A stretch of DNA of 64,000 bases. Origin: Paratrimastix pyriformis (lineage: Eukaryota; Preaxostyla; Paratrimastigidae). Location of the stretch: NCBI GenBank assembly GCA_027972325.1, contig JAPMOS010000008.1, positions 868,001-932,000 of the forward strand, written 5' to 3'. Both the position numbers and the translations under genes were made by a program. Shown here piece after piece: positions 26,419-37,000 of the stretch. The notes under the pieces are model-generated. The model was not told where the DNA came from and ran no database searches. It saw only the letters and a program-made list of their open reading frames with translations. Position 1 is the first letter of the stretch; each line of letters starts with the position of its first letter.

Positions 26419-29007
26419 TTAGTCTCTCCTGCGGCCCCGCTTGGTGCCTGCATCCTTGGCGGCCCCTTTGGGGGCTGGGCGGCCGTGCTTTCGGCCCTGG
26501 GGCTGCGGGCGGGCCGGCTGGGCAGACGGGTGGGGGCCCTTGGCCTTGGCCTTGGCTGCGGGGGCTGGGGCAGCGGACTGGGGGCGGATGGCGGCGAGCT
26601 TCTTGTGGTGGCGCTCGAGGATGGCCTCCTCCTCCTCGGCCGCCGCGAAGACGGGCAGGTCGGCCAGCAGGGCCTTCTTCTGGCGCTGCATCTGACGCCG
26701 GTCCCGGTTGGACTGCCGCCCACACCCACACCCACCACCGAACGGTCGGCCCGCCCAGACCCGCAGCCGTGAGGGACGCCGGGGGGAGGGGAGGGACGCC
26801 GGGGGGAGGGGAGGAACGGAGTGGCAGACCAGTGGTTCGCCCTCTTCGTCCTCGGCCTCGGCCTCGGCCTCGTCGCCCTCGGCCTGGCTGGCCTCCTCGG
26901 CCTCCTCGCCCAGCGACTCCCAGTCCTCGGGCGCGCCCTCTGCACGCCGGCCCACGCCCACCGCAATGTCCATGATGATGATGATGCTGCTGATGCTGAT
27001 GATGCTGATGAGGAGGAGGACGATGATGGGCCAGTCGCAGGGGGATCCATCAGGGGTCAGGGGCTGGTGGGCGGACCGTCGACTTCCATCCCGGCCGCCC
27101 CGGCAGCGGGGGTCTCGGCCTCGCTCTCCTGGGCCGGGGCCTCGGCGCCCTCGTCCTCGTCCTCGTCGGGGCCCTGGGCGTCGAGGGCGTCGAGGGCGGC
27201 CAGGTCGTCGAAGGCCTCGTCCCCCTCGGGCTGGGGGGCCGAGCCGCGCATGAGGGCCAGCTTGGCGGGGACGTTCTCGCCCTCCTCGAACTCGTCCTGC
27301 AGCTCGGCGTCGGAGGGCACCTCCTCTCCGTCCGCCTCGTCGGCGTCGCTGTCCTCGGGGCCCATCAGCTCGGCCAGCAGGTCCGGGTCGATGAGCTCCT
27401 CGTCCACGTCGGCCCCCGTCAGCCGGTCGACCACCGTCCGTCCGCCCGTCGAGGCGCGCTCCTCCATGGCGGTCAGGTACCGGTCCAGCTCGTCGTCCCC
27501 GATGGGCTCCGCCTCGGCCTCGGCCCCGCGGGCCCCCCGGCCGCCCTCGGCCGCGACGGGGTTCTCCTGGAAGAACTTGTAGAAGAAGGCCTCGTGGGCC
27601 GGGATCCGCTCCCGGGGCAACTCGCGGTACCGGACTGTGTTGACGGCCGGGAGGGCGCCCGGCCGGGGAACGCCCGCCCTGGGGGCCTCGCCCCGCCCGA
27701 AGGCGATGGGCCGGTCGGTGGTCTCCTCCGGGCCGCCCTCCTCGGCCCCGGCGCCCGCCCAGGCCTCCTCGCTACCATCGGCCCCGCCGGGGGCCCGGTG
27801 GGCGGCCCGAGAGAAGGGCGTCTTCATGGGGGCGCCCTTGGCGGCCTCCTTGGGGTTCTTGAACATGAACCGGTCCAGGAAGGCCGCCAGGGTGAAGTCC
27901 GCCAGCGGGTCGCCCGGGTAGCGCACAGGGTTGGTGGCCTTGGGGGCCGTCGGGCCGGCCGTGGGGGCGGCGGGCTGGGGGGCCGCGGTGGCGGTGGCGG
28001 CGGGTTGGCGGGCGATGAGGATGGAGGTGTCCTCGTCCACCTCGCCCAGGGGCCGGTTGGGGGCCTCCTTGGCGGTGGCGGTGGCCGCGGTGGCCGCCGC
28101 GGTGGCCGCCTCGGCGGGCGTGGGCTGCTGCTTGGCGGCTCGGAGCTGCAGGGCGGCCTGCAGCAGGGAAGCGGCCATGTGGCGGACGGAGGGGTGGTAG
28201 TGCTCGGCCAGCGAGCGCTGCGCAGCACGGGTTCGGTTCGAGCAGGCGGGGCGGGTCAGTGGTCGAAGAGGACGGACGGGTGGGGAAAGAGGCGTCAGGG
28301 CATGGTGCAGGGCATGGCGCAGGGCATGGCGCAGGGCGGGGCGGGGGCCGGACCAGCTCCCAGAGGCACGACCGGTCGGCGTTGGCGAAGGCCGGCTCCC
28401 GCTTGAGCCCGTCGTACCCCGCGAAGGCGCCCTCCTTCGGCTTCTGCTCGCCCTCGCCCGTCGGCCGCGCATCCGGCCGCTTGCCGAGGGGCTTCTTCGG
28501 CTCCGCCTCCTCGTCGTCCTTCTGGTCGTCGTCCTTCTGGTCGTCCTCGTCAGGGTCGGGGGCGTCGACGAAGTGCTCCAGGTCGTCGTCGTCCTCCCCG
28601 CCGAACTTGGCGTCCAGCGCGTCGGCCTTGGGCTTGGCGGCCGACCCGGCGAAGGTGCCCTCGGGGGTGACCAGGTGGGCCAGCAGGGCCCGGTTGGCGA
28701 CGCTGACCTCCCCGACCAGCATCAGGGCCGCGCAGAGGAAGGTGGCCCGCTGCTGGAGGGCCACCTGGAGCAGCCGCTTGGCGAAGGCCAGCAGCCGGGC
28801 CAGGCTCGGGTCGGCCCCCATGGCCTTGAAGAGCAGGTTCAGCAGGAACCCGTGCCGGCTGCTCTCGGCCCCCACCTGCGGGCTCAGCAGCACCTCGTAC
28901 AGGGCCCGGTAGAACCGGTCCGAGAGGGACTGCAGCCAGCGGGCCGGGCCGGCCGGGGGGCGTGAAAGGAGGGTGCCGGTGAAGCGAAATCGGTGGGGGT
29001 CGGGGAT

Positions 29008-29039
<32 letters not shown>

Positions 29040-30843
29040 GGGCCTGCTTGGAGCTGAGGAAGTGGTAGAGCAGCATCAGCGCCTGCAGGGCCGTCGAAAA
29101 GGTGCCTGTGTGGACCAGCCGGAAGAGCGTGTCCACGTGCTTGTTGTACCTGCGCCACAACATGCGCGCACCACGGGGCATGTGATGCGGCAGCGGGGGC
29201 GAGCGGGGCATGGACACCATCGGGCGGGCTGCGTGCGGACGTCTCGTCGTCCTCGTGGGCGAAGGGGAAGGCGCGGTTGACGCCCGTGAGGAGGGCCCCC
29301 AGGAGGCGCCGCTTGGACTCCTCCTCGACCCGTGCTTGCTCGGCCGCCCGCCGCTCGGCCTCGGTCTTGCCGTGCTTCATGCCGCCGCTCCGGGGCCCGT
29401 GCTGCTTGCGGCCGTAGCGGCCCCGCCGGCCCTTGGGGGACTTCTTGTCCTTGGCGTCGTCCTCGTCGGGCTCCTCGTCGCCGAACTTGATGTGGCTGCC
29501 CCCGCCGCCCCACCCGCCGCCCCGGCCTCGACGACACCATCCCCTGCGGCCAGCTTTTGGGCGGCCTCCTGGTGCCCGCAAGCGCAGCCCCACCACCCCA
29601 GAGCAGCCGCCCAACCCGATTCGGTGAGCTCTTGCCGCCCAAGGAGGGCCGTCACCTGCCTGCGGTTATCCGGGTCCGGGCGGGTGCGGGGTGTGGGGGC
29701 GGGGGGCGACCTGGGCCGCGGCCAGCTGGGCGAAGAGGGCGAAGTAGATGCGGATGAGCTTCTTGGAGAGGGCCTCGTCCCGGTCCTTCTTCAGCACCAG
29801 CTGGTTGAGGAAGATCACCCCATAGTACCTGCGGGCGACGGGGCCGACCCACAGTCACACCCGGTGAGGAGAGCCCAGAGCGGCGCCCCTTCTTGGAGGA
29901 GGAGGAGGAGGGAGGGAGGGAGGGAGGGGGGGGGGGGGGGGGGGGGCTCACGGACTGGGCCCGAGTGGAGATGCGGGGGCGGAAGATGACCCGCTCGACC
30001 TCCTCGACCACCTTGGCCTTCAGGGCGGGTCGGCGGACGACCAGCTTGCCCAGCAGGGTCACCACCAGGCCCCCCACGCGCCGGTCGGGGTCGCCCAGCT
30101 TGTTGGCCAGGGTGGTGATGATGCCCACCCGCTGCTCGGCCTTGTTCAGGGCCAGGTCGAACAGGGTGTGCACCGAGGCCATCTTGAAGTGGGTCACCGT
30201 GTCGTTGGCCTGGGCCTGCGCGGACAGAGACGGATACGACAACCCGTGCAGTGTGATGTGGGGGCCGCGAGACGCCCGCAACCCTGTGCTGCAACCCTGT
30301 GCTGCAACCCTGTGCTGCAACCCTGTGCTGCAACCCTGTGCTGCAACCCTGTGCGTCCGGCTGCGCGTCCGATCGGATCGGAGGCAGACCGTGATGGCCT
30401 GGACGAACTCCGTGTAGCGCTTCTTCAGGACATCCTCGTAGTCGTCAGAGGAGCTGGGCGATCAAAAAGGAAGAAAGGTGAGCTCGGATAAAGGCCCTGG
30501 AGTGACGGTCGACAGACTTGAGCTCGCGGTCGGTGGGAAGCATCGAAATGAAAAGATCTTTCACGTTTCGGGTGGCAAGAAGGGCGATACGCCTGTCCTT
30601 CCTTTTTGCCAAGTTCAAGAGTGTGGGGAGGTGGCCATCATCATCGATTTGACCCTTGGGATCCTTCTGAACAAGCAGGGTCATGGCGGCGATTTTATCG
30701 GGAGTGGTACCCGATTCAAGAACGGTTTTCAACCATTTCGTGTCTCCTTTGGCCACTTTACCGGAAGTCTTCGCGGGGGCGCCGGAAGCTGCGGGCTTCG
30801 CGGACGGGACACTCTGCTTCTTTTTCCCCTCTTTCTGCTGCAT
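26419..30843 (-). CDS. CEBPZ: NOC1/CEBPZ (CBF/Mak21 family) ribosome-biogenesis protein
   Basis: Starts MQQKEGKKKQSVPSAKP at 30843. Hallmark blocks in order: KWLKTVLESGTTPDKIAAMT; HTLFDLALNKAEQRVGII; YYGVIFLNQLVLKKDRDEAL and KKLIRIYFALF; SKRRLLGALLTGVNRAFPF; HVDTLFRLVHTGTFSTALQA; RFYRALYEVLLSPQ; AKRLLQVALQQRATFLCAAL; then an acidic stretch, HYHPSVRHMAASLL and YPGDPLADFTLAAFLDRF. The C-terminal exons carry an acidic region (PEDWESLGEEAEE) and LPVFAAAEEEEAIL before a basic tail, stop at 26419. The family acts in the nucleolus, pairing with NOC2 on early pre-60S particles. The first exon is low-GC; later exons are very GC-rich. Introns contain poly-C runs. Confidence 0.93.
29008..29037 (-). repeat. 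Poly-C (sense) tract in intron (30 nt)
   Basis: 30 G on the plus strand in an intron of the CEBPZ gene. Confidence 0.92.
29926..29946 (-). repeat. Poly-C (sense) tract in intron (21 nt)
   Basis: 21 G on the plus strand in a CEBPZ intron, next to GGGA repeats (CCCT on the sense strand). Confidence 0.9.
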
Positions 30844-31002
30844 GGGCCAGCCGTGCCACGGTGAAGGAAGCTAAATTACGTGTAAAGGATCGGTGCGTTC
30901 TTTTACGTGTAAAGGACGGCAGTTCTTTTTACGACCCAAGATCGTACCCTCCGTGAAAAACAAGGAAACCGTTCGATACCAGAGGAAAACGATTGGCAAA
31001 TC

Positions 31003-31923
31003 TCAGTGCTTCGTGCGCAAATGCTTGGCACGCTGACTGAGCATGTGCCCGTACATATATGGAAGACCTAAAAACAAGAGAATATTTGAATCAAGTGGCG
31101 GTCAAGCATCCAGACCTCCAATGTAGAGAACGAGCATGACTTTGGTGAGAAAAGCTGTGCTGAAGGATGCGTTGAGAGCATTGGGCAATGAAATAGCAAA
31201 AGGGTCACGTTCAGGAAGCCAGGGCAGAGCCTGCAGAAGAGGAGGCGTGGTCACGAGAGGAACACCAGGTTGGAGACCTTGAAGGCGCAGAGCCATTCCC
31301 CGCCCGCGCCAGTCGGATAGAGCACCAGGAAAGTCGAGTAGCTGATTGGGATCGACGGATGATGGACCCGAAAAACGATGCGATGCCACAGACCGGATGA
31401 AAGTGAGCCAGCGAGGAGTCACCTGCAGGGCTTCTGTGATGAAGTAGGTATACCGAATAATTTCAGTGATGGTCCAGCTAAATACCATCATGGGGAAGGC
31501 CCACCAGGCCGTGGATTCCGGAACCAGAGTGCAGATGAGGAAAGTGATGTAGCAACGGCTGCACACTTGAATGGCAATTGTGCCAGGAGAGGAGCGAACA
31601 AGGCCCAAAATGGGATGGACAATCTACTCGAGGGGTGTGGCTGTTGGAGCGCTGGAGAGCGTCAGACCTCCAGGAGCATAGTGAGATGGAAAGCCTGGAG
31701 ATAAAATTTAATATGTGGCCAAAGATCGGTCAAGTTCCCATTAGCAAAAAGAAAGTGATGCACTGTCAGCACGAAGGGAATAAACCAGCCGATGAGCTGC
31801 ATTGAGTTGTAAAACAGAAGGTACGACTTGACTACGAAAAAAGGAACTTCTCTAAAAAATGATGCTATTGGTCGAACCCCATGTTGGCGCGGTCCCGTTG
31901 TGTTTTCCTTGTTGCTGAGGCAT
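31003..31923 (-). CDS. HACD: 3-hydroxyacyl-CoA dehydratase (HACD/PHS1, PTPLA family)
   Basis: Four exons: 31923-31878, 31831-31668, 31623-31116 and 31067-31003, separated by 44-48 nt introns whose splice phases give a continuous product. It starts MPQQQGKHNGTAPTW and continues VKSYLLFYNSMQLIGW, LTMLLE, IVHPILGLVRSSPGT, VCSRCYITFLICTLV, the family block MMVFSWTITEIIRYTYF and the C-terminus GGLPYMYGHMLSQRAKHL. It has a polytopic hydrophobic profile. The enzyme dehydrates 3-hydroxyacyl-CoA in very-long-chain fatty acid elongation in the ER membrane. A stretch of about 60 residues after RYTYF is richer in loops (about 31400-31180). The whole gene is low-GC compared with its neighbours. It lies 83 bp downstream of BUD13 and 160 bp upstream of CEBPZ, all on one strand. 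Confidence 0.93.
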
Positions 31924-32006
31924 GAAGATTGCCTAAAGACCCTGACGGGGTTCTTTTTTCCCATCCGGCAGCACGGGGCCTTTCGGTGCGGAAAGGAGAA
32001 CCGGAA

Positions 32007-32149
32007 TCAATACTCGGAGATGCTCCAGTTAAAGGCCTCGTCTTTTCGGATCGATTGGGCTGCCTGGGTCTGGTAGAGCCGCTGCTCAAAGCCGTTCGAG
32101 CGATCGCGTCCGTCCCTGCCATAGAAATTCGAGGTCTCTGGTGAGTTCT

Positions 32150-32185
<36 letters not shown>

Positions 32186-33885
32186 GTTGGAGATGGGGAA
32201 AGGACGGAGAAGGGAGAGGAAGGAGGGCAGACCACAAATGCCCCGGTGGGATATTGAACCGGTTGGGCTGGTAGGGGCCCTGGTATGCTTTCTTCTGGGG
32301 CCCCTCGGGGGCCGCCGGAAGGCCCTTCTTCTTGCGCTCCTTTTCGGCCTTCTTGCGGCGCTCGCGGGCCACGTAGGCGGCCATGGGGTCCCCCCATCGG
32401 AGGGCCTCGCGCCGCTCCCGATTGAGGGCCTCGTCGTCCTCCTCCCGAGCGAAGGGGGCCTCTTCCATGGCCACCAGCTCGGCTGCCCGGGCCGCCTGCC
32501 GACGAGAGCGAAAAAGAATGAGGCGAGAGCGAGCCGCTGGCTGGAGGACGCTGACCTCGGCCTGCTTCTGGGCGGTGCCCCGGGCCATGTCCCGCTGGCG
32601 CTCCTGTGCGGTGGCTTCCTTGAGGCGCTGGTCGGCCACGAAGGACTCGATGTCCGTCATGAGACGACCTGCGCGGCAGCAAGGGACGCGAGGTCAACAG
32701 CCGTGGCGCAGGGCTGACCGTGCAGACCGGTCTTATCGCGGAGCATGGTCCTGGCACCCTTGCCCATCTGGAGGGCCATCTCCTCGTCGACGGCCGCACG
32801 CTGGGAGCGGCGGCAGCAGCAAAGAAGATCAGCAAAGAAGATCAGCAAAGAAGATCAGCAAAGAAGATCAGCGTTCGGCTGATGAGCTGGGGGGCGAGTG
32901 ACGGGCCTGCTCTCGTCGGACCCGCTCCGACTCGGCGGCGTACTCGGCCGTGGTGGCCACGCCAGCCTTGCGGCCCGAGGACATGGTTTCCGCGGCGGCG
33001 GGTATTGGCGGGGGCTCGCGCCCGTCGGCAGGGCGGGGGGGCGAGAGGTCGACATCTCCGGCGAGGGGCGCCTGGGGCTGAGGACCACGGGGCGGGGAGA
33101 GGTCCTCATCCCCGCGAGGGCCCCTCGAGGCACCGGGACCGCGTGGGGGGCTCAGGTCGCGCTCGGTGTGTCGCTCGCCTCGGCCGCGGGCCGGGGAGAG
33201 GTCGGCCGCCCGCGCCCCCGAGGACGGCGAAGCCCGCCGTGCCACCTTGGCGGAGGCTCGGGGAGGCGAGAGATCCTCCCCGTCGGACTGGCGGGGCCGC
33301 CGCGGGGCGGGCTGCCTCCGATCGGGCGATGCTGCCGCTGCCGCTGCCGCCGTGGCCGTGGCCGCTGCGGGATGAACGAGCGATCGTGACCACACATGGC
33401 GCAACAAGCGGACGGACCTTCATCCGCAACGGTGGCGTCACCCCCGGCGTCGATCCGGATCTTGACCGCCCCCGCCGCCAGCCGCTCGTCCCCCCGCAGC
33501 TCCTTGGGGATGCTGATCACGGGGGCATCATCGGTGTCCGCGCTCTCAATGGTGACCCACCCCGAACGAGTGGATGCTTTTTGTTGGGGAGCGGCGACAG
33601 GCAAGAGATCTGAAGGGAGTTCTCTCGCCTCAACAAGGGTCGGGGCATCGTCGGCTGCCACCGCCATCACCGTATCTGGTCAACAGCCGGAATTTAATCG
33701 GCTTGAAACAGTTGGTATCGCCTCAGACCTTCTGCGTTCCTCTCCGATGAAGAAAGTACGGTTTTGAGGTGTGCATCCTCGTCCACAATCCTCACCTTGG
33801 CAGAGGCAGATTTTTTCTTCTTTGTGTGCTTCTTTTCGCTTCCGCCAAGGTACCTTTTGAGGTACTCGGCTTGTGAGACGGACAT
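32007..33885 (-). CDS. BUD13: BUD13 homolog (RES complex, pre-mRNA splicing)
   Basis: Starts MSVSQAEYLKRYLGG at 33885, the classic BUD13 N-terminus, followed by a Lys-rich run and KVRIVDEDAHLKTV. Exon 1 is 33885-33729, exon 2 33675-33418, and exon 3 starts at 33364; introns 1 and 2 are both 53 nt. The middle has four exact DLSPPR motifs, as in animal BUD13, plus a DLSPAR variant. The C-terminal part has TMLRDKTG, ADQRLKEATAQERQRDMARG, RWGDPMAAYVARERRKK, YQGPYQPNRFNIPPGHLW and, across an intron (32262-32121) with a 35-nt homopolymer, DGRDRSNGFEQ and FNWSISEY. BUD13 with Pml1 and Snu17 retains and splices pre-mRNA at the B-complex stage. An intron around 32920-32830 holds short GAAGATCAGCAAA repeats. 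Confidence 0.95.
32150..32184 (-). repeat. Poly-C (sense) tract in last BUD13 intron (35 nt)
   Basis: 35 consecutive G on the plus strand; C on the sense strand, upstream of the acceptor CTATGGCAG. Confidence 0.95.
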
Positions 33886-34091
33886 TCAATCACAGGGCGA
33901 GTTGTGGCGCACCCAAAACACAACCTCAACTCCCTCGGCGTCGCTCGCAAGTTCGAACGCGTTCCCTTTCTCACCCGGCCTCGGTAGGGCCGGTTGCGCG
34001 ATTTTCCCACGCACTCTTCGTCACCAATGAGCCATTTATCGCCACTTTTAAGTGCGGTGCTCACGCAAAGGTCCCGACGTCGCACCTATTG
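33886..34091. promoter_or_regulatory. Putative bidirectional promoter between BUD13 and TOR
   Basis: About 200 bp of lower-GC DNA between the BUD13 start and the earliest plausible TOR ATG. No TATA-like box stands out. TOR's first exon is uncertain, so the right edge may move. Confidence 0.4.
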
Positions 34092-37000
34092 ATGCCCATT
34101 TTGCTGACACTCTTGCGGCTTTTTTGTCGACCCTTTAGAACGGAGGTGGGGAAGCGAAAGGCTGCCCGTGACATGTTTTTAGAGGTTCGTGACCGCTGAC
34201 CCGCAGATTTTTCTCACCACGTTTCTCCATAGCTCAAAAACTCTCAAAGGACCGAGTCACGGCAGACAGTCATTGATGAAATGATCACTGTTTTACAACA
34301 GATGGCTCGATCAACGGATCCAAACGAGGAGATCTCTGGACTTTTGTGTATCGGTCGGTCTCATCCGCTGTCGCACGCATTCCTATTTTCACGCCACTTC
34401 GGGTCTTTCACAGAGGAACTCGTTAGTACCGAAGAATCTGTGAACTTCTCGCGGTTCTCGTACGCACTGAAAGCTGGCCTGAACTCGTCCGACATCGAGG
34501 TGGTGAAATTTGCCGCCAAGGTGATCGGTCTGTCGTCCCGGTGAACCCGCTCGCCCGAGCTGCTGGCTGTGCAAGGTGTTCTGTGACCTGTGGCCTGCGG
34601 TATGCTCATTCCTGTCGCCCCTTTTGCGGCCCCTGACGAGCAGGCCATCTGGCGAGCCTCTCGTGGACCAACGGGAGCGACTTTGTGGACCAGCTGCAGG
34701 ACTCGGCTCTGGAGGCGCTGCAGAACGCCGACAAGAGCACCCAGTCGATCATGCGCAAGCGGTCGGCTCTCTTTCTCCTGAAGGTCTGTTCCCGTCCCGA
34801 GCCGGCCCCCTTGCCCTGACACGCGCCCTTTGCTCGCGGCCCTCACCCTCTGCGCCTCCGTCTGCTGGGCTGGCCATCGCACGGGCACGCGGCGTGGGGC
34901 GGGCTCAGGAGATCGCAGAGAACGCCCCGGCCCTGTTCACCAACTACACGGACCGGTGCTTCACCCACGTGTGGCCCTCGCTGCGCCAGAGCCTGTCCCA
35001 GTCCCTCCGCGAGGATGCCGCCATGTGCTTCAGCGCCTGCCTGAAGCTCGTCCGCAAGCGCGAGTGGCCCTTCGTCAGCAAGACCTTCCAGAACAGCTTC
35101 CTGGAGACCTTCCGCGGCCTGGCCCCCGACGCGGCCCCCTGTGGGGTGCACGGCTCGCTGCTGATCATCAACGAGCTCCTCCAGCACCGCAACACCATCA
35201 CCGTGGCCCGCCTCAGGGAGACCTCGGACAAGGTGCGCCCCTGCCCGCCCCCTGCCCGCCCCCTGCCCGCCCCCTGCCCGCCCCCTGCCCGCCCCCTGCC
35301 CGCCCGCCCCCCTGCTGCCCGCCGTCAAGGCGCCCTTTACCCTTCCCCCCCGTGGCGCGTGCCGCTCCCTTGTGACATGCTCACGGCGGCCCGGCTTTGT
35401 GGTGGATGGCTGGATGGCTGGGCGGGTCGCAGGTGATGCACCTGCTCGAGTCCAACAAGGACAAGCTCGTCAAGCGCACCGCCATGCTCCTCCTCCCCCG
35501 CCTGGCGGCCTTCTCCCCCCCCTTCTTCGTCCAGGTCCCCAGCCCCCGCCCCGCACCATCACCATCACCATCCTTACCTCACCTCCACCTCCACCTCCAC
35601 CTCCACCTCCACCTCCACCTCCACCTCCACCTCCACCTCCACCTCACCTCACCTCACCTCACCTCACCTCCCTCCCGCGCACCGCACCTGCCTGCGCACC
35701 GTACCGCACCGCACCGCACCGCGCCGCGCCGCACCGCACCGCACCGCACCGCACCGACTTCTGACTTATGATCTCCATTTGGGGCTGCCGGGGCAGAACC
35801 TGCTGTCGAGCACCATGAACCACCTGCTGATGGCCCTGCAGAGCCGCGACACGGCCGACCGGGCGGCCGCCTTCGAGGCGGTGGGCCAGCTGGCGGTGGC
35901 GCTGACTCCCTGCACGGCCGCCACGGGCCTGGCCATGGCCATCGGCGAGAAGGCCCGCGAGGAGTCGCCCCAGCCCCAGCGGGAGCCGCTCTTCGCCTCG
36001 TACAGCTACCAGATCCTCAACGCGGTCTCGGAGGAGCTCGTCAGGCGGCGCACCTGCACCAAGGCCGCCCTCGAGTGCGTCTCCATGCTGGGCCAGGCCC
36101 TCCGGGGGTACCTCCAGAAGGAGCTCGACGACAAGGCCATCGGTCCGCCCACCCCGCCCATCGCCCACACCGCCCACACCGCCCACACCGCCCATCGCCC
36201 ATCGCGGCTCACATATCTTGTGCCTCCCGCCGTCGCCGCTCCCGGGTTGGCACCTGCCGGGCCTCACGTCTGCTGTGTGGGTGGCTGTTGTGGATGAAAT
36301 GGGTTGGCTGCCTGCCGGGCCTCACGTCGGCTGTGTGTGGGTGGCCAGACCACCTCTTCACTCCCCCCCTGAGCCCGACCCTGACCAACACCCTGGCCAG
36401 CCTCGCCAAGAGCATCCCCTCCCTGCTGCGGCGCATCCAGCGGCGCCTGCTGGACAAGCTGTACACCATCCTCTCGCAGCGCTCCCCCGCTGCCCGGGCC
36501 GACGTGGTCAGCGAGGCCGGCGGGGCCTCTGGGCGTAGCACGCACTCCTTCGAGCCCTGCTGCGCCTGCGAGTACAGCGGGGCCGACCTGAGCCAGCTGA
36601 TGGCCTTCTACCGGCCGCCGCCTCTCCCCTACGCCGCCGCGGCCTCGCCCGGCTCCACCCCGGCCCCCTCGCCCTCGCCGGCCCCCTCACCCTCCTCGCC
36701 GGCCCCCAGCCTGCAGCCCCTGGGCCCCACGGCCTTCCGCTACCAGCCGGGTGGCAAGTGGAACGGCCCCACGCCGGCCCCCCGGTACGGCCCCAGCGAG
36801 AGCATCCCCTGTGCGCTCATGTTCCGGGGCGGCGGGTTCCTCCGGCCCGCCCCGCCAATACCCCTGCCCCTTCCCCAGCCCATCACGGTCCGCACCACCC
36901 CTCCGTCGCCCAGCCCTGCCCCACCTCACACAGCCCACTCAGCACGGCCCGCCACGAGGTCGGCCGTCTTCACCGTCGCGTCTCCTCTCCTCTGCTGCTC

